A DNA stretch of 64,000 nt, taken from NCBI RefSeq assembly GCF_019795155.1, contig NZ_JAILYN010000017.1, positions 24,948 to 88,947 of the forward strand, read 5' to 3'. This document shows positions 9,755 to 25,050 of this stretch, piece after piece. The notes under the pieces were generated by a model. It saw only the letters and a program-made list of their open reading frames with translations, did no database searches and had not been told where the DNA came from. The number at the start of each line of letters is the position of its first letter. Position 1 is the stretch's first letter. A program made the position numbers and the translations under genes. The stretch comes from Marinobacterium arenosum. GTDB taxonomy: Bacteria; Pseudomonadota; Gammaproteobacteria; Pseudomonadales; Balneatricaceae.

Positions 9755-11848
9755 TTAGTTCTGGTTGATAACTGCTTCAGCGATGTTCTGCGGTGCTTCA
9801 GCGTAGTCGAAGAACTCCATGGAGTACGTCGCACGACCCTGAGTAGCGGAACGCAGGTCGGTTGCATAACCGAACATCTCACCCAGCGGTACCTGAGCGT
9901 TGATGACCTTGCCGGAGGAACTGTCTTCCATGCCCTGGACCAGACCACGACGACGGTTCAGGTCGCCCATCACGTCACCCATGTACTCTTCCGGAGTCAC
10001 CACTTCCACCTTCATCATCGGCTCCAGCAGGCACGGACTCGCTTCCTGAGCGTACTTCTTCAGCGCCTGAGAGGCAGCGATCTTAAACGCCATCTCGTTG
10101 GAGTCAACTTCGTGGAAAGAGCCGTCATACAGACGAGCTTTCAGACCGATCAGCGGATAGCCGGCGATAACACCGTTCTGCATCTGCTCGGTAATACCTT
10201 TCTCGATCGCCGGGATGTATTCCTTCGGAATGACACCACCCACGATCTCGTTGATGAATTCCAGACCTTCCTCGTCGGACGGGCTGAATTCAATCACGAC
10301 GTGACCGTACTGACCGCGACCACCGGACTGACGGGCGAACTTGTGGTTCGCTTCAACAGACTTACGGATCTTCTCACGGTATGCCACCTGCGGCTTACCG
10401 ATGTTCGCTTCCACCTTGAACTCGCGACGCATACGATCAACGATGATGTCCAGGTGCAGCTCACCCATACCGGAGATGATGGTCTGACCGGATTCCTGGT
10501 CGGTCTCGACGCGGAAAGACGGGTCTTCCTGAGCCAGCTTGCCCAGTGCGATACCCATCTTCTCCTGGTCAGCCTTGGACTTCGGCTCAACCGCAACGGA
10601 GATTACCGGCTCCGGGAACTCCATACGTTCCAGGACGATCTTGTTGTCGATGTCACACAGGGTGTCACCGGTGGACACGTCTTTCAGGCCGATCATCGCA
10701 GCGATATCGCCCGCGCGAACTTCCTTGATCTCTTCACGGCTGTTGGAGTGCATCTGCACCATACGGCCGATACGCTCTTTCTTCTGCTTGACAGAGTTGT
10801 AGACGCTGTCGCCAGAGTTCAGAACGCCGGAGTAGACACGTACGAACGTCAGGGTACCCACGAACGGATCGGTCGCGATCTTGAACGCCAGCGCAGCGAA
10901 CGGTGCGTCGTCGTCGGCATCACGGGTTGCAACGGTTTCTGCCGCGTCGTCCAGCGTACCTTCGATCGCCTTAACGTCTTTCGGAGACGGCATGTACTCG
11001 ATAACCGCGTCCAGCACCGCCTGAACACCCTTGTTCTTGAATGCGGAACCCGCCTGCATCAGCACGATGTCGTTAGCCAGGGTGCGAGCGCGCAGACCAG
11101 CCTTGATCTCGTCTTCGCTCAGCTCGCCATCTTCCAGGTACTTCTCCATCAGCTCTTCGGTCGCTTCGGCAGCCGCTTCGACCATCTGCTCGCGCAGTTC
11201 GTCAGCCTTGTCCTGGAGATCAGCCGGGATATCTTCCAGCTCATAGGTCATACCCTGGTCGGCTTCGTTCCACATGATAGCCTTCATGCGGATCAGGTCG
11301 ACAACGCCCTTGAATTCATCTTCCGCACCGATCGGGAAGTTGATCGGCACAGCGTTGGCACCCAGGCGATCCTTCAGCTGGTCAACGACCATGAAGAAGT
11401 CGGCACCGGCACGGTCCATCTTGTTGACGAACACCATGCGCGGAACTTCGTACTTGTTAGCCTGACGCCAAACGGTTTCGGTCTGCGGCTGTACACCGGA
11501 GGAGGCACACAGAACCACGACGGCACCGTCCAGTACACGCAGGGAACGCTCTACCTCGATGGTAAAGTCAACGTGTCCCGGAGTATCGATGATGTTGACG
11601 CGGTGGTCGTCGAACTGCTGGTTCATACCCTTCCAGAAACAGGTAGTGGCAGCAGAAGTGATAGTGATACCACGCTCCTGCTCCTGCTCCATCCAGTCCA
11701 TCGTTGCCGCACCGTCGTGTACCTCACCGATTTTGTGAGACAGACCGGTGTAGAACAGAATACGCTCGGTAGTGGTGGTCTTACCGGCGTCTACGTGCGC
11801 ACAGATACCGATGTTACGGTAGCGTGCGATAGGAGTTTTACGAGCCAC
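9755..11848 (-). CDS. fusA: Elongation factor G
   Basis: A 697-residue translocase GTPase. The G1 loop [15 protein letters not shown] lies at residues 17-31, with [10 protein letters not shown] (switch I), DTPGHVDFT (G3) and [10 protein letters not shown] (G4). The C-terminal domains IV and V carry [12 protein letters not shown] and [21 protein letters not shown]. It drives translocation and, with RRF, ribosome recycling. Downstream of rpsG by 18 bases and upstream of tufA by 30 bases. Confidence 0.98.
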   Translation of the reverse strand: MARKTPIARYRNIGICAHVDAGKTTTTERILFYTGLSHKIGEVHDGAATMDWMEQEQERGITITSAATTCFWKGMNQQFDDHRVNIIDTPGHVDFTIEVERSLRVLDGAVVVLCASSGVQPQTETVWRQANKYEVPRMVFVNKMDRAGADFFMVVDQLKDRLGANAVPINFPIGAEDEFKGVVDLIRMKAIMWNEADQGMTYELEDIPADLQDKADELREQMVEAAAEATEELMEKYLEDGELSEDEIKAGLRARTLANDIVLMQAGSAFKNKGVQAVLDAVIEYMPSPKDVKAIEGTLDDAAETVATRDADDDAPFAALAFKIATDPFVGTLTFVRVYSGVLNSGDSVYNSVKQKKERIGRMVQMHSNSREEIKEVRAGDIAAMIGLKDVSTGDTLCDIDNKIVLERMEFPEPVISVAVEPKSKADQEKMGIALGKLAQEDPSFRVETDQESGQTIISGMGELHLDIIVDRMRREFKVEANIGKPQVAYREKIRKSVEANHKFARQSGGRGQYGHVVIEFSPSDEEGLEFINEIVGGVIPKEYIPAIEKGITEQMQNGVIAGYPLIGLKARLYDGSFHEVDSNEMAFKIAASQALKKYAQEASPCLLEPMMKVEVVTPEEYMGDVMGDLNRRRGLVQGMEDSSSGKVINAQVPLGEMFGYATDLRSATQGRATYSMEFFDYAEAPQNIAEAVINQN

Positions 11849-11866
11849 AACTCAATCCTCTGAAGG

Positions 11867-12352
<486 letters not shown>

Positions 12353-12353
12353 T

Positions 12354-12399
12354 CAAAAAAAGGTCTTCAGGTTCATCAGGCATCTGCACACCTGACCTT
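12354..12399 (-). terminator. Terminator-like (attenuator candidate) structure between rpsL and rpsG
   Basis: On the minus strand, a stem is formed by AGGT/ACCT (12398-12395 with 12364-12361) and CAGGT/ACCTG (12394-12390 with 12372-12368), with a three-base bulge between them. It ends in a run of seven T just 17 bases before the rpsG start. The position coincides with where S7 acts in E. coli. It could be a partial terminator, part of the S7 binding structure, or both. Confidence 0.5.
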
Positions 12400-12487
12400 A
12401 CTCTTACCGTGTCCGGTCTAGCCGGGTAGCACTTGGAACCGTGTTCTATGCGGATCTGACTACAGCAGCCTCGCCGATGGACGACGA

Positions 12488-12862
12488 TTAAGACTTCGGA
12501 CGTTTAGTACCGTACTTGGAACGACCCTGCTTACGATCGTTCACGCCGGAGCAGTCCAGGGAGCCACGCACGGTGTGGTAACGCACACCCGGCAGGTCCT
12601 TAACACGACCGCCGCGGATCAGCACCACGGAGTGCTCCTGCAGGTTGTGGCCTTCACCACCGATGTAGGAGGTCACTTCGTAACCGTTGGTCAGACGAAC
12701 ACGGCACACTTTACGCAGTGCGGAGTTCGGTTTCTTCGGGGTAGTGGTGTATACACGGGTGCATACGCCACGACGCTGCGGACACGCCTGCAGCGCAGGT
12801 ACGTCACCCTTTTCAGCTTTACGCTTACGCGGGCTGCGTACCAACTGGTTGATAGTTGCCAT
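12488..12862 (-). CDS. rpsL: 30S ribosomal protein S12
   Basis: A 124-residue protein ([19 protein letters not shown]). The decoding-centre loop [16 protein letters not shown] and the [17 protein letters not shown] loop are intact. The lysines at the usual streptomycin-resistance positions and the RimO-modified Asp position (KDLPG) are wild type. First gene of the str operon, behind its own promoter. Confidence 0.97.
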   Translation of the reverse strand: MATINQLVRSPRKRKAEKGDVPALQACPQRRGVCTRVYTTTPKKPNSALRKVCRVRLTNGYEVTSYIGGEGHNLQEHSVVLIRGGRVKDLPGVRYHTVRGSLDCSGVNDRKQGRSKYGTKRPKS

Positions 12863-12938
12863 TAAGCAAACTCCAAGTTTGTTTTATGAGCACCGAAAAA
12901 GACCGGATCAGAGACCCGGCCACGATATAAGGGCCGAG

Positions 12939-12968
12939 ATTCTAATCAATCCCGGCCGATCTCGTCAA
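12939..12968 (-). promoter_or_regulatory. Sigma-70 promoter of the str operon (rpsL)
   Basis: On the minus strand, TTGACG (12968-12963) and TAGAAT (12944-12939) are separated by 18 bases. The site lies 15 bases after the rpoC stop and about 75 bases before the rpsL start, giving rpsL-rpsG-fusA-tufA its own promoter. The rpoC stop codon itself is embedded in a 9-bp inverted repeat (12972-12990, CTGAGTAAA/TTTACTCAG) just before it. Confidence 0.75.
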
Positions 12969-12982
12969 ACTCTGAGTAAAAT

Positions 12983-17206
<4,224 letters not shown>

Positions 17207-17274
17207 TGTCGATAGCTCCTCGCGGAGTTCAGGGCCGACGCTGGGCGCCGGCCGTAAATGCCACTAATGCCTTG

Positions 17275-20200
17275 TTATTCGCCGTCCAGTTCAATATCGA
17301 TACCCAGTGAACGGATCTCTTTCACCAGTACGTTGAACGACTCAGGCATACCCGGTTCCATGCGGTGGTCGCCGTCCACGATGTTCTTATACATCTTGGT
17401 ACGGCCAGTCACGTCATCGGACTTAACGGTGAGCATCTCTTGCAGAGTATAGGATGCGCCGTAGGCTTCCAGCGCCCAGACCTCCATCTCACCGAAGCGC
17501 TGACCACCGAACTGCGCCTTACCACCCAGCGGCTGCTGGGTAACCAGGCTGTACGAACCGGTAGAACGGGCATGCATTTTGTCGTCTACCAGGTGGTTCA
17601 GTTTCAGCATGTACATGTAACCGACAGTTACCTGGCGATCGAATTTCTCGCCGGTGCGGCCGTCAAAGAGCGTGGACTGACCGCTGTCATTAAGACCAGC
17701 CAGACGCAGCAGTTCCTTGATCTCAGCCTCTTTGGCGCCATCGAAGGCCGGTGTCGCGATCGGCACACCGCCGCGCAGGTTGCCAGCCAGCTCAAGCAGC
17801 TCGTCGTCGCTCAGGCCGTCCAGATCTTCCTGGCGACCGGCTTTTTGCCCGCCCAGTTCGCTGTTGTAGATCTTGCCGAGGAACTCGCGCACCTCTTTGA
17901 CGGTTTCCTGACGCTGGCGCTCGATCTGCAGCATCTCGTCGATCTTGCGGCCCAGCCCACTACACGCCATCCCCAGGTGGGTCTCAAGGATCTGACCGAC
18001 GTTCATACGGGACGGTACACCCAGCGGGTTCAGCACCACGTCGACCGGCTCGCCGTTCTCATCGTACGGCATATCCTCGACCGGCATGATCACCGAGATA
18101 ACACCCTTGTTACCGTGACGGCCCGCCATCTTGTCACCCGGCTGGATGCGACGTTTGGTGGCAACGTAGACCTTGACGATCTTCAGCACGCCCGGTGCCA
18201 GGTCGTCGCCGGTCTGCAGCTTGCGCTTCTTATCTTCGAACTTCTTGTCCAGCTCGACCTTGCGCTCTTCCAGCTGTGCCTTGGCCAGCTCCAGCTGCTC
18301 GGCAACCGCCTCGTCAGCAACGCGGATCTTGAACCAGTCGTCCTTCTTCAGGCCGGCCAGGAAGGCTTCGGTGATCTCGTCGCCTTTCTTCAGACCGGCA
18401 CCGCCTTCAGCGTTCAAGCCGACCAACGCCTTGGCCAGACGCTCGTAGGTGTCCAGCTCGACGATACGCAGCTCTTCGTTCAGGTCCTTACGGATCTTAG
18501 CCAGCTCGGCGTTCTCGATATCGATCGCCCGCTGGTCCTTCTGGACGCCATCACGGGTAAAGATCTGTACGTCGATAACCTTACCGATAGTACCGGTCTT
18601 AACGCGCAGCGAGGTGTCCTTAACATCGGACGCTTTCTCACCGAAGATCGCCCGCAGCAGCTTCTCTTCCGGCGTCAGCTGGGTTTCGCCTTTCGGCGTT
18701 ACCTTGCCGACCAGGATGTCGCCCGGGCCCACTTCGGCACCGATGTGCACGATACCGGCCTCATCCAGCTTGGCCAGCGCAGACTCACCGACGTTCGGGA
18801 TATCGGCAGTAATCTCTTCCGGCCCAAGCTTGGTGTCACGCGCCACACAGGTCAGTTCCTGAATGTGGATCGTGGTGAAACGGTCTTCCTGCACCACCCG
18901 TTCAGAGATCAGGATGGAGTCCTCGAAGTTGTAACCGTTCCACGGCATGAACGCGATGCGCATGTTCTGGCCCAACGCCAGCTCACCCATGTCGACGGAC
19001 GGACCGTCTGCCATGATGTCACCGCGGGTCACCACATCTCCCGGGTTGACGATCGAGCGCTGGTTGATGCAGGTGTTCTGGTTGGAACGCACGTATTTGG
19101 TCAGGTTGTAGATATCCACACCCGCCTCGCCGGCAACCAGCTCGTCGTCGTTGACGCGCACCACGATACGCGCCGCATCGACGGACTCGATCACACCACC
19201 GCGATTGGCCACCACGCAGACGCCGGAGTCACGCGCCACGTTGCGCTCCATACCGGTACCAACCAGCGGTTTGTCGGCACGCAGGGTCGGCACTGCCTGA
19301 CGCTGCATGTTGGAACCCATCAATGCACGGTTGGCGTCATCGTGTTCCAGGAACGGGATCAGCGACGCTGCCACGGAAACCACCTGGCGTGGAGACACGT
19401 CCATGTACTGGACCTTCTCCGGCGGCATCACGGTGAATTCGTTCAGGTGACGCACGTTGACCAGTTCGTCGGTCAGACGCAGCTCGGCATCCATGGTGGC
19501 GGACGCCTGCGCGATCACGTATTTGTTCTCTTCGATCGCCGACAGGTATTCGATCTCGTCGGTCACCTGGCAGTCGACAACCTTACGGTACGGCGTTTCC
19601 AGGAAGCCGAAGTCATTGGTACGCGCGAACACCGCCAGCGAGTTGATCAGACCGATGTTCGGACCTTCAGGGGTCTCGATCGGGCAGACACGACCATAGT
19701 GGGTCGGGTGTACGTCTCGCACCTCGAAGCCGGCACGCTCACGGGTCAGACCGCCCGGGCCCAGCGCGGAGACACGGCGCTTGTGGGTGATCTCGGACAG
19801 CGGGTTGTTCTGGTCCATGAACTGGGACAGCTGGCTGGAACCGAAGAACTCCTTGATGGCGGCCGCGACCGGCTTGGCGTTGATCAGGTCCTGCGGCATC
19901 AGGTTGTCGGATTCCGCCATGCTCAGACGCTCGCGCACCGCGCGCTCGACACGTACCAGGCCGACACGGAACTGGTTCTCGGCCATCTCGCCGACGGAAC
20001 GGATACGACGGTTACCCAGGTGGTCGATATCGTCGACGGTGCCTTTACCGTTACGGATGTCGATCAGGGTCTTCATGACATCCAGGATGTCATCTTTATC
20101 CAGCACGCCGGAACCGGTCTCGTCGGCACGGCCCAGGCGACGGTTGAACTTCATGCGACCAACCGCGGACAGGTCGTAACGCTCGTCGGAGAAGAACAGG

Positions 20201-21375
20201 TTCTCGAACAGCGCTTCGGCGGACTCCTTGGTCGGCGGCTCGCCCGGACGCATCATGCGGTAGATCTCGACCAGCGCTTCCAGCTGGTTGCTGGTCGGGT
20301 CGATGCGCAGGGTGTCGGAGATGAACGGACCGCAATCCAGATCGTTGGTGTACAACGTCTCGATCTGGTTGATACCGGCAGTCTGCAGCCGCTCAACCAG
20401 ATCTTCGGTGATCTCGGTGTTACAGTTGCACAGCAGTTCACCGGTAGTCGGATCGATGATGTCCTTGGCGATCGGCTTGCCGCAGATGTACTCCATCGGC
20501 ACATCCAGCTCGGTCATGCCGGCTTTTGCCATCTGACGGATGTGGCGCGGTGTGATACGACGGCCCGCTTCCACGATAACATTGCCTTCCGGATCCTTGA
20601 TCTCGAACGACATGGTCTCGCCGCGCAGGCGATCCGGCACCAATTCCATGCGGATGTTGTCGCCATCCAGCGTCCAATTGGTGTTGTCGAAGAAAGTCTC
20701 GAGGATCTCTTCTGCCGCATAGCCCAGGGCACGCAGCAGAATGGTCGCCGGCAGCTTGCGGCGACGGTCGATACGAACGAACAGGCTGTCCTTCGGATCG
20801 AATTCAAAATCAAGCCAGGAACCACGGTACGGGATCACCCGGGCGGAATACAGCAGCTTGCCGGACGAGTGGGTCTTACCCTTGTCGTGGTCGAAGAATA
20901 CACCCGGAGAACGGTGCAGCTGAGACACGATAACACGCTCGGTACCGTTCACCACGAAGGTACCGTTTTCGGTCATCAGCGGCATTTCGCCCATGTAGAC
21001 TTCCTGCTCCTTGATGTCCTTGACCGCCTTATTGCTCGATTCGCGGTCATAGATCACCAGGCGCACTTTCACACGCAGCGGCGCTGCATAGGTTACGCCG
21101 CGCAGCTGACATTCCTTGACGTCAAATACGGGTTCACCGAGGCGATAGCCAACGTATTCCAGCGATGCATTGCCAGAATACGAAACAATCGGGAAAACAG
21201 AGTTAAAAGCGGCGTGGAGGCCTTCGTCCTTGCGCCCAGCATCGCTGTTACCTGTCTGCAGAAATCTGCGATAAGAATCCAGCTGAATCGCCAGCAGATA
21301 AGGTACATCCATCACTTCCGGCAGTTTGCCGAAATCTTTACGGATGCGTTTCTTTTCAGTATATGAATAAGCCAT
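17275..21375 (-). CDS. rpoB: RNA polymerase subunit beta
   Basis: A 1366-residue protein beginning [19 protein letters not shown]. The rifampicin pocket ([21 protein letters not shown] and [10 protein letters not shown]) reads as wild type. Other motifs include [25 protein letters not shown] and the C-terminal [20 protein letters not shown]. Slightly longer than the 1342 residues of E. coli. It is cotranscribed with rplJL, but an attenuator hairpin lies in the 175-base rplL-rpoB gap. Confidence 0.99.
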   Translation of the reverse strand: MAYSYTEKKRIRKDFGKLPEVMDVPYLLAIQLDSYRRFLQTGNSDAGRKDEGLHAAFNSVFPIVSYSGNASLEYVGYRLGEPVFDVKECQLRGVTYAAPLRVKVRLVIYDRESSNKAVKDIKEQEVYMGEMPLMTENGTFVVNGTERVIVSQLHRSPGVFFDHDKGKTHSSGKLLYSARVIPYRGSWLDFEFDPKDSLFVRIDRRRKLPATILLRALGYAAEEILETFFDNTNWTLDGDNIRMELVPDRLRGETMSFEIKDPEGNVIVEAGRRITPRHIRQMAKAGMTELDVPMEYICGKPIAKDIIDPTTGELLCNCNTEITEDLVERLQTAGINQIETLYTNDLDCGPFISDTLRIDPTSNQLEALVEIYRMMRPGEPPTKESAEALFENLFFSDERYDLSAVGRMKFNRRLGRADETGSGVLDKDDILDVMKTLIDIRNGKGTVDDIDHLGNRRIRSVGEMAENQFRVGLVRVERAVRERLSMAESDNLMPQDLINAKPVAAAIKEFFGSSQLSQFMDQNNPLSEITHKRRVSALGPGGLTRERAGFEVRDVHPTHYGRVCPIETPEGPNIGLINSLAVFARTNDFGFLETPYRKVVDCQVTDEIEYLSAIEENKYVIAQASATMDAELRLTDELVNVRHLNEFTVMPPEKVQYMDVSPRQVVSVAASLIPFLEHDDANRALMGSNMQRQAVPTLRADKPLVGTGMERNVARDSGVCVVANRGGVIESVDAARIVVRVNDDELVAGEAGVDIYNLTKYVRSNQNTCINQRSIVNPGDVVTRGDIMADGPSVDMGELALGQNMRIAFMPWNGYNFEDSILISERVVQEDRFTTIHIQELTCVARDTKLGPEEITADIPNVGESALAKLDEAGIVHIGAEVGPGDILVGKVTPKGETQLTPEEKLLRAIFGEKASDVKDTSLRVKTGTIGKVIDVQIFTRDGVQKDQRAIDIENAELAKIRKDLNEELRIVELDTYERLAKALVGLNAEGGAGLKKGDEITEAFLAGLKKDDWFKIRVADEAVAEQLELAKAQLEERKVELDKKFEDKKRKLQTGDDLAPGVLKIVKVYVATKRRIQPGDKMAGRHGNKGVISVIMPVEDMPYDENGEPVDVVLNPLGVPSRMNVGQILETHLGMACSGLGRKIDEMLQIERQRQETVKEVREFLGKIYNSELGGQKAGRQEDLDGLSDDELLELAGNLRGGVPIATPAFDGAKEAEIKELLRLAGLNDSGQSTLFDGRTGEKFDRQVTVGYMYMLKLNHLVDDKMHARSTGSYSLVTQQPLGGKAQFGGQRFGEMEVWALEAYGASYTLQEMLTVKSDDVTGRTKMYKNIVDGDHRMEPGMPESFNVLVKEIRSLGIDIELDGE

Positions 21376-21473
21376 CAGTGTTCCCCAGCATGCGCACCTA
21401 GATTGTGAAGCTGTCCAGAAGGGGGACTTCCGGGAGTACAGACCGTCATTTATTTACTATCTATAAATAACGG

Positions 21474-21503
21474 AAAAAGGCCGGTGGCAATTTGCCACCA
21501 GCC
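21474..21503 (-). terminator. Attenuator hairpin between rplL and rpoB
   Basis: On the minus strand, GGCTGGTGGC and GCCACCGGCC form a ten-pair stem with an AAATT loop, followed by five T. This is the place where E. coli has the partial terminator that lowers rpoBC expression relative to L12. A second short hairpin (AGAACAG/CTGTTCT, 21513-21533) lies nearer the rplL stop, where RNase III cuts in E. coli. Confidence 0.85.
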
Positions 21504-21550
21504 ATTAGAGCTAGAACAGCGCTAGTCTGTTCTGTAATGCATCAACGCGA

Positions 21551-21922
21551 TTACTTGAGCTCAACAGTTGCGCCAGCTTCTTCCAGAGCTTTCTTCAGCT
21601 CTTCAGCTTCTTCCTTGCTTGCGCCTTCTTTAACAGTCGCCGGAGCGCCGTCTACCATTGCCTTGGCTTCTTTCAGGCCCAGGCCGGTAGCGCCACGTAC
21701 TGCTTTGATGACGTTTACTTTCTTGTCGCCAGCAGCGGTCAGAACAACGTCGAACTCGGTCTGTTCTTCAGCAGCAGCAGCTTCGCCGCCAGCTGCACCA
21801 GCTACAACCGCAGCAGCAGCAGTAACGCCAAACTTCTCTTCCATTGCTTCGATCAGAGCAACGACGTCCTTAACGGACATTTCAGCAATTGCGTTGAGGA
21901 TATCTTCGTGAGTCAGAGACAT
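21551..21922 (-). CDS. rplL: 50S ribosomal protein L7/L12
   Basis: A 123-residue acidic stalk protein. The N-terminal dimerisation domain ([20 protein letters not shown]) is followed by an alanine-rich hinge near residues 38-52 and the C-terminal domain ([22 protein letters not shown]). Four copies bind L10 and recruit translation factors. It follows rplJ by 66 bases. The codon choice is strongly biased towards highly expressed codons. Confidence 0.98.
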   Translation of the reverse strand: MSLTHEDILNAIAEMSVKDVVALIEAMEEKFGVTAAAAVVAGAAGGEAAAAEEQTEFDVVLTAAGDKKVNVIKAVRGATGLGLKEAKAMVDGAPATVKEGASKEEAEELKKALEEAGATVELK

Positions 21923-21988
21923 GATTTAATTCCTGAATAAAAACTTGAGCTTACGCTCATTAAAGCTTCAACAAAGCGTTGCGCTGAA

Positions 21989-22483
21989 TTACGCAGCCGC
22001 CTCTTCTTTCTGGTCGCGAATAGCCGCAATAGTACGGCACAGCTTGCCAGCTGCTGCTTCTTTCATGACGCTCATCAGCTTAGCGATAGCTTCGTCGTAT
22101 GTCGGCAGGCTTGCCAGCATCGCGATATCTACCACTTCGCCTTCGAAGGCTGCAGCTTTCAGCTCGAACTTATCGTTACCTTTCGCGAAGTCTTTCAGGA
22201 TGCGAGCGCCAGCGCCCGGGTGTTCCTGGGAGAATGCGATGATAGTCGGGCCGACGAATGCGTCGTTCAGGCACTCAAAATCAGTACCCTGAATCGCACG
22301 ACGCGCCAGTGTGTTGCGCACAACTTTCAGCCACACACCGTTTTCACGCGCCTGCTTACGCAGTGCAGTCATATCGCCAACGGCTACGCCACGGGAATCC
22401 GCGACAACCGCCGACAAGGCGTCTTTAGCAGCGTCCTGGACTTCAGCGACGATCGCTTTTTTGTCTTCGAGTCCTAATGCCAC
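21989..22483 (-). CDS. rplJ: 50S ribosomal protein L10
   Basis: A 164-residue protein ([20 protein letters not shown], then [20 protein letters not shown] and [12 protein letters not shown]). L10 is the base of the L12 stalk. The L10-L12 complex represses its own mRNA by binding the leader upstream. That leader is well conserved here. Confidence 0.98.
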   Translation of the reverse strand: MALGLEDKKAIVAEVQDAAKDALSAVVADSRGVAVGDMTALRKQARENGVWLKVVRNTLARRAIQGTDFECLNDAFVGPTIIAFSQEHPGAGARILKDFAKGNDKFELKAAAFEGEVVDIAMLASLPTYDEAIAKLMSVMKEAAAGKLCRTIAAIRDQKEEAAA

Positions 22484-22706
22484 GTTATACTCCTGGAGTT
22501 AGTCTTTCGACTGATTACCAACCGCTCCGCAGTACGGAGCTTGAGCACGGTGGTTCGATTCATTAATGAATCTCACCGTCTGCGCAGGCTGGTCTTGCCC
22601 ATTAAGATGCGTCACCACCGAGGTGATAACGCATCACCTGCGGTCTTTGACGGCCTTCGTCTCTGTCTAACAGGTCACGAAGACCCTCAAAAAACCTTTA
22701 TGTCGA
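22484..22706 (-). promoter_or_regulatory. L10 (rplJ) leader with L10-L12 binding site
   Basis: The 223-base gap between rplA and rplJ carries the paired segments CCGTCAAAGACCGCAGG and CCTGCGCAGACGG (minus strand, 22653-22637 and 22588-22576). They closely match the E. coli L10 operator as I remember it. Between them lies a hairpin at 22606-22635 (GATGCGT/ACGCATC arms). Towards rplJ follow a perfect 16-base palindrome (22557-22572) inside a longer stem and a CTCCG/CGGAG hairpin (22525-22539). Regulation is expected to be translational feedback by L10-L12. Confidence 0.8.
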
Positions 22707-23402
22707 TCAGAAGTCCAGAGACGCCTGATCAACAGCCAGCCCCGGCCCCATAGTGGAGGACAGAGTGACTTTCTTCACATACACGCCTTTCGCAGAAGCC
22801 GGCTTCAGCTTCTTCAGGTCGGCCAGCAGCGCTTCGATGTTCTGCTTGATAGCAGCCGCATCAAAGTCAACCTTACCAACACCAGCGTGGATGATGCCGT
22901 TCTTGTCAGTACGGAAACGTACCTGACCGGCTTTAGCATTCTTGACTGCGGTTTCAACATCCGCAGTTACAGTGCCAACCTTCGGGTTCGGCATCAGGCC
23001 ACGCGGACCCAGCACCTGACCCAGCTGACCGACAACGCGCATCGCATCCGGAGTTGCGATAACCACGCCGAAGTCCAGGTCGCCACCTTTGATCTGCTCA
23101 GCCAGATCTTCGAAACCTACCACGTCAGCACCCGCCGCTTTCGCTTTCTCGGCATTTTCGCCCTGAGCGAACACAGCGACGCGAACGTCGTTACCAGTAC
23201 CGTTCGGCAGCACAGTGGAACCACGCACAACCTGATCGGATTTACGCGGGTCGACACCCAGGTTCACTGCAACTTCAACAGTCTCTTTGAACTTGACTGC
23301 AGACAGGTCGGACAGCAGGGAAACCGCCGCTTCAACCGGGTAGAGCTTGCCAGCTTCAACTTTCTCGTTGATCGCCTTCTGGCGCTTAGTCAGCTTAGCC
23401 AT
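22707..23402 (-). CDS. rplA: 50S ribosomal protein L1
   Basis: A 231-residue protein ([20 protein letters not shown], then [38 protein letters not shown]). L1 forms the mobile stalk that moves with E-site tRNA. It also represses the rplKA mRNA. Its ATG overlaps the rplK stop by one base (TAATG), consistent with the coupled translation that lets one L1 site control both genes. Confidence 0.98.
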   Translation of the reverse strand: MAKLTKRQKAINEKVEAGKLYPVEAAVSLLSDLSAVKFKETVEVAVNLGVDPRKSDQVVRGSTVLPNGTGNDVRVAVFAQGENAEKAKAAGADVVGFEDLAEQIKGGDLDFGVVIATPDAMRVVGQLGQVLGPRGLMPNPKVGTVTADVETAVKNAKAGQVRFRTDKNGIIHAGVGKVDFDAAAIKQNIEALLADLKKLKPASAKGVYVKKVTLSSTMGPGLAVDQASLDF

Positions 23403-23836
23403 TACTCTTCGCCCTCCACTACCAGACCCATGCTACGAGCGGAGCCCGCGATGGTGCGAACCGCAGCATCCATATCCGCAGCGGTCAGGTCAGCCATTTT
23501 AGTTGTCGCAATCTCTTCCAGCTGAGCACGGGTAACAGTACCCACCTTCTCAGTGTTCGGACGGCTGGAGCCGCTCTTCAGACCCGCCGCCTTCTTCAGC
23601 AGAACAGCTGCCGGCGGAGTCTTGGTGACGAAGGTAAAGCTGCGGTCGCTGTATACAGTGATCACAACCGGGATCGGCATGCCGTTTTCCATGGACTGTG
23701 TAGCCGCGTTGAACGCCTTACAGAACTCCATGATGTTTACGCCGTGCTGACCCAGCGCCGGACCTACCGGCGGAGACGGGTTCGCCTGACCAGCGGCAAC
23801 CTGCAGCTTGATATAAGCTTCGATTTTCTTAGCCAT
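23402..23836 (-). CDS. rplK: 50S ribosomal protein L11
   Basis: A 144-residue protein ([21 protein letters not shown], with [19 protein letters not shown] and the C-terminal [12 protein letters not shown]). L11 binds the GTPase-associated centre of 23S rRNA and is needed for RelA activation. It is preceded by an L1 operator and the nusG terminator. Confidence 0.98.
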   Translation of the reverse strand: MAKKIEAYIKLQVAAGQANPSPPVGPALGQHGVNIMEFCKAFNAATQSMENGMPIPVVITVYSDRSFTFVTKTPPAAVLLKKAAGLKSGSSRPNTEKVGTVTRAQLEEIATTKMADLTAADMDAAVRTIAGSARSMGLVVEGEE

Positions 23837-23849
23837 TGATTACTCCTAT

Positions 23850-23874
23850 GGGTAATAACGCCTTGCGGCTCCCC
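23850..23874 (-). promoter_or_regulatory. L1-binding translational operator before rplK
   Basis: The mRNA sequence GGGGAGCC, a short loop, then GGCGTTATTACCC (minus strand, 23874-23850) matches the L1 site of the E. coli rplK leader as I recall it. There a GAGCC/GGC stem is followed by GTTATTACCC. It ends about 13 bases before the rplK start, and the AGGAG ribosome binding site lies between. Binding of excess L1 is expected to block translation of rplK and, by coupling, rplA. Confidence 0.7.
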
Positions 23875-23886
23875 GTTACACACAAC

Positions 23887-23915
23887 AAAACCCCAGCTCC
23901 AAAAAGGAGCTGAGG
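23887..23915 (-). terminator. Terminator hairpin between nusG and rplK
   Basis: On the minus strand, CCTCAGCTCC and GGAGCTGGGG pair over ten positions around a TTTTT loop and are followed by TTTTGTTG. It separates secE-nusG from rplK-rplA, as in E. coli. Only about ten bases lie between it and the L1 operator, leaving little room for a downstream promoter, so partial read-through may be the rule. Confidence 0.8.
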
Positions 23916-23933
23916 CAGTGAATCCGATTCAAC

Positions 23934-24467
23934 TCAGGCTTTTTCGACCTGAGTAAACTCCAGCTCAACCGGCGTCGAACGACCGAAGATCAACACCGCA
24001 ACCTGCAGGCGGTTCTTCTCGTAGTTGACCTCTTCGACCACACCATTGAAATCGGCGAATGGGCCATCGATAACACGCACCATCTCGCCCGGCTCGAAGA
24101 CAGTCTTCGGACGCGGCTTATCCACACCACTTTCGACGCGCTGCAGAATCTCATTAGCCTCTTTCTCGGTGATCGGCGCCGGCTTGCCAGCAGTACCACC
24201 AATGAAGCCCAGCACGTTGTTAGTGCTGTTGACGAGATGCCAGGTCTCGTCGTTCATTTCCATATTGACCAGCACATAGCCCGGATAAAACTTACGCTCG
24301 GACTTGCGCTTTTTGCCATCCCTGATTTCAACAACCTCTTCGGTCGGCACCAGGATATCCCCGAACAGGTCTTCCATACCCGCCCGCTTGACACCCTCTT
24401 CAAGCAAATTCTTTACGCGCTTCTCGTAACCGGAATACGCATGTACCACATACCACTGCTTAGCCAT
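23934..24467 (-). CDS. nusG: Transcription elongation/antitermination factor NusG
   Basis: A 177-residue protein with an N-terminal NGN domain ([19 protein letters not shown], then [16 protein letters not shown]) and a C-terminal KOW domain ([24 protein letters not shown]). It binds the beta-prime clamp, couples RNA polymerase to S10 on the ribosome and recruits Rho. The ATG at 24467 is preferred over one three codons upstream, because the family starts at this methionine. It follows secE by 12 bases. Confidence 0.97.
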   Translation of the reverse strand: MAKQWYVVHAYSGYEKRVKNLLEEGVKRAGMEDLFGDILVPTEEVVEIRDGKKRKSERKFYPGYVLVNMEMNDETWHLVNSTNNVLGFIGGTAGKPAPITEKEANEILQRVESGVDKPRPKTVFEPGEMVRVIDGPFADFNGVVEEVNYEKNRLQVAVLIFGRSTPVELEFTQVEKA

Positions 24468-24479
24468 GCCCTTCACTCC

Positions 24480-24848
24480 TTAACCGATTACACCGGAAAC
24501 CAGCCAGCTCAATAGCGAGTCCAGCCCCCAAAGCAGCAAACCGATCACCAACACCGCCACCACAACGATCGCCGTTGTCTGCAGTGTTTCCTGGCGAGTC
24601 GGCCAGACCACCTTGCGAATCTCCGCCTTCGACTCTTTAAACAGAGCGAAGAACGACTTCCCCTTTTCCGTTTGCAGCGCCAGAAAGCCCGCCACCAGCG
24701 CCAACACCAGCAACGCCACCACGCGATAAAACAGGGACTGCTCCGCATAGATGGAGTTACCGACCACACCGGCCGCGACCAACAAAACAACAATAGCCCA
24801 CTTCAGGGCATCGAATCTGGAACCTTCGGAAGTCACTTTAGAATTCAC
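24480..24848 (-). CDS. secE: Preprotein translocase subunit SecE
   Basis: A 122-residue membrane protein with three predicted membrane segments, near residues 16-32, 42-58 and 95-115. The conserved cytoplasmic motif EIRKVVWPTRQETLQTT precedes the last one, which is the essential helix clamping SecY. I chose the GTG at 24848 (VNSKVTSEGSRFDALKW) because it matches the start of Pseudomonas SecE and has a GAGG ribosome binding site. The frame stays open 16 codons further upstream. Confidence 0.93.
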   Translation of the reverse strand: MNSKVTSEGSRFDALKWAIVVLLVAAGVVGNSIYAEQSLFYRVVALLVLALVAGFLALQTEKGKSFFALFKESKAEIRKVVWPTRQETLQTTAIVVVAVLVIGLLLWGLDSLLSWLVSGVIG

Positions 24849-24909
24849 GCCCGGAGCCTCGATTATATGAAAGCATGCGCTTTTTCGTGACACCAATCTC
24901 GAGAGAGAT

Positions 24910-24985
<76 letters not shown>

Positions 24986-25005
24986 ACTGCGTAATAGGGA
25001 GGCAC

Positions 25006-25034
25006 ATTATATGCACCTCCCCGATGCTTGGCAA
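25006..25034 (-). promoter_or_regulatory. Sigma-70 promoter for tRNA-Trp-secE-nusG
   Basis: On the minus strand, TTGCCA (25034-25029) and TATAAT (25011-25006) are separated by 17 bases, with a perfect -10 box. The predicted start, near 25000, lies about 15 bases before the tRNA. The site begins 16 bases after the tufB stop. Confidence 0.8.
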
Positions 25035-25050
25035 CACCTAACTATCAAAT

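Noticed and set aside
17365..21366. An open frame of 1333 codons on the plus strand opposite rpoB
   Set aside because: It mirrors rpoB almost end to end, and the protein has no recognisable family features. Long antisense frames arise from the codon bias of highly expressed GC-rich genes. The same applies to the frames opposite rpoC (14474-17131), fusA (10112-11863) and ubiH/ubiI (40214-42391).
17275..21375. Rifampicin-resistance change in rpoB
   Set aside because: The visible resistance cluster residues ([27 protein letters not shown]) are the usual wild-type ones.
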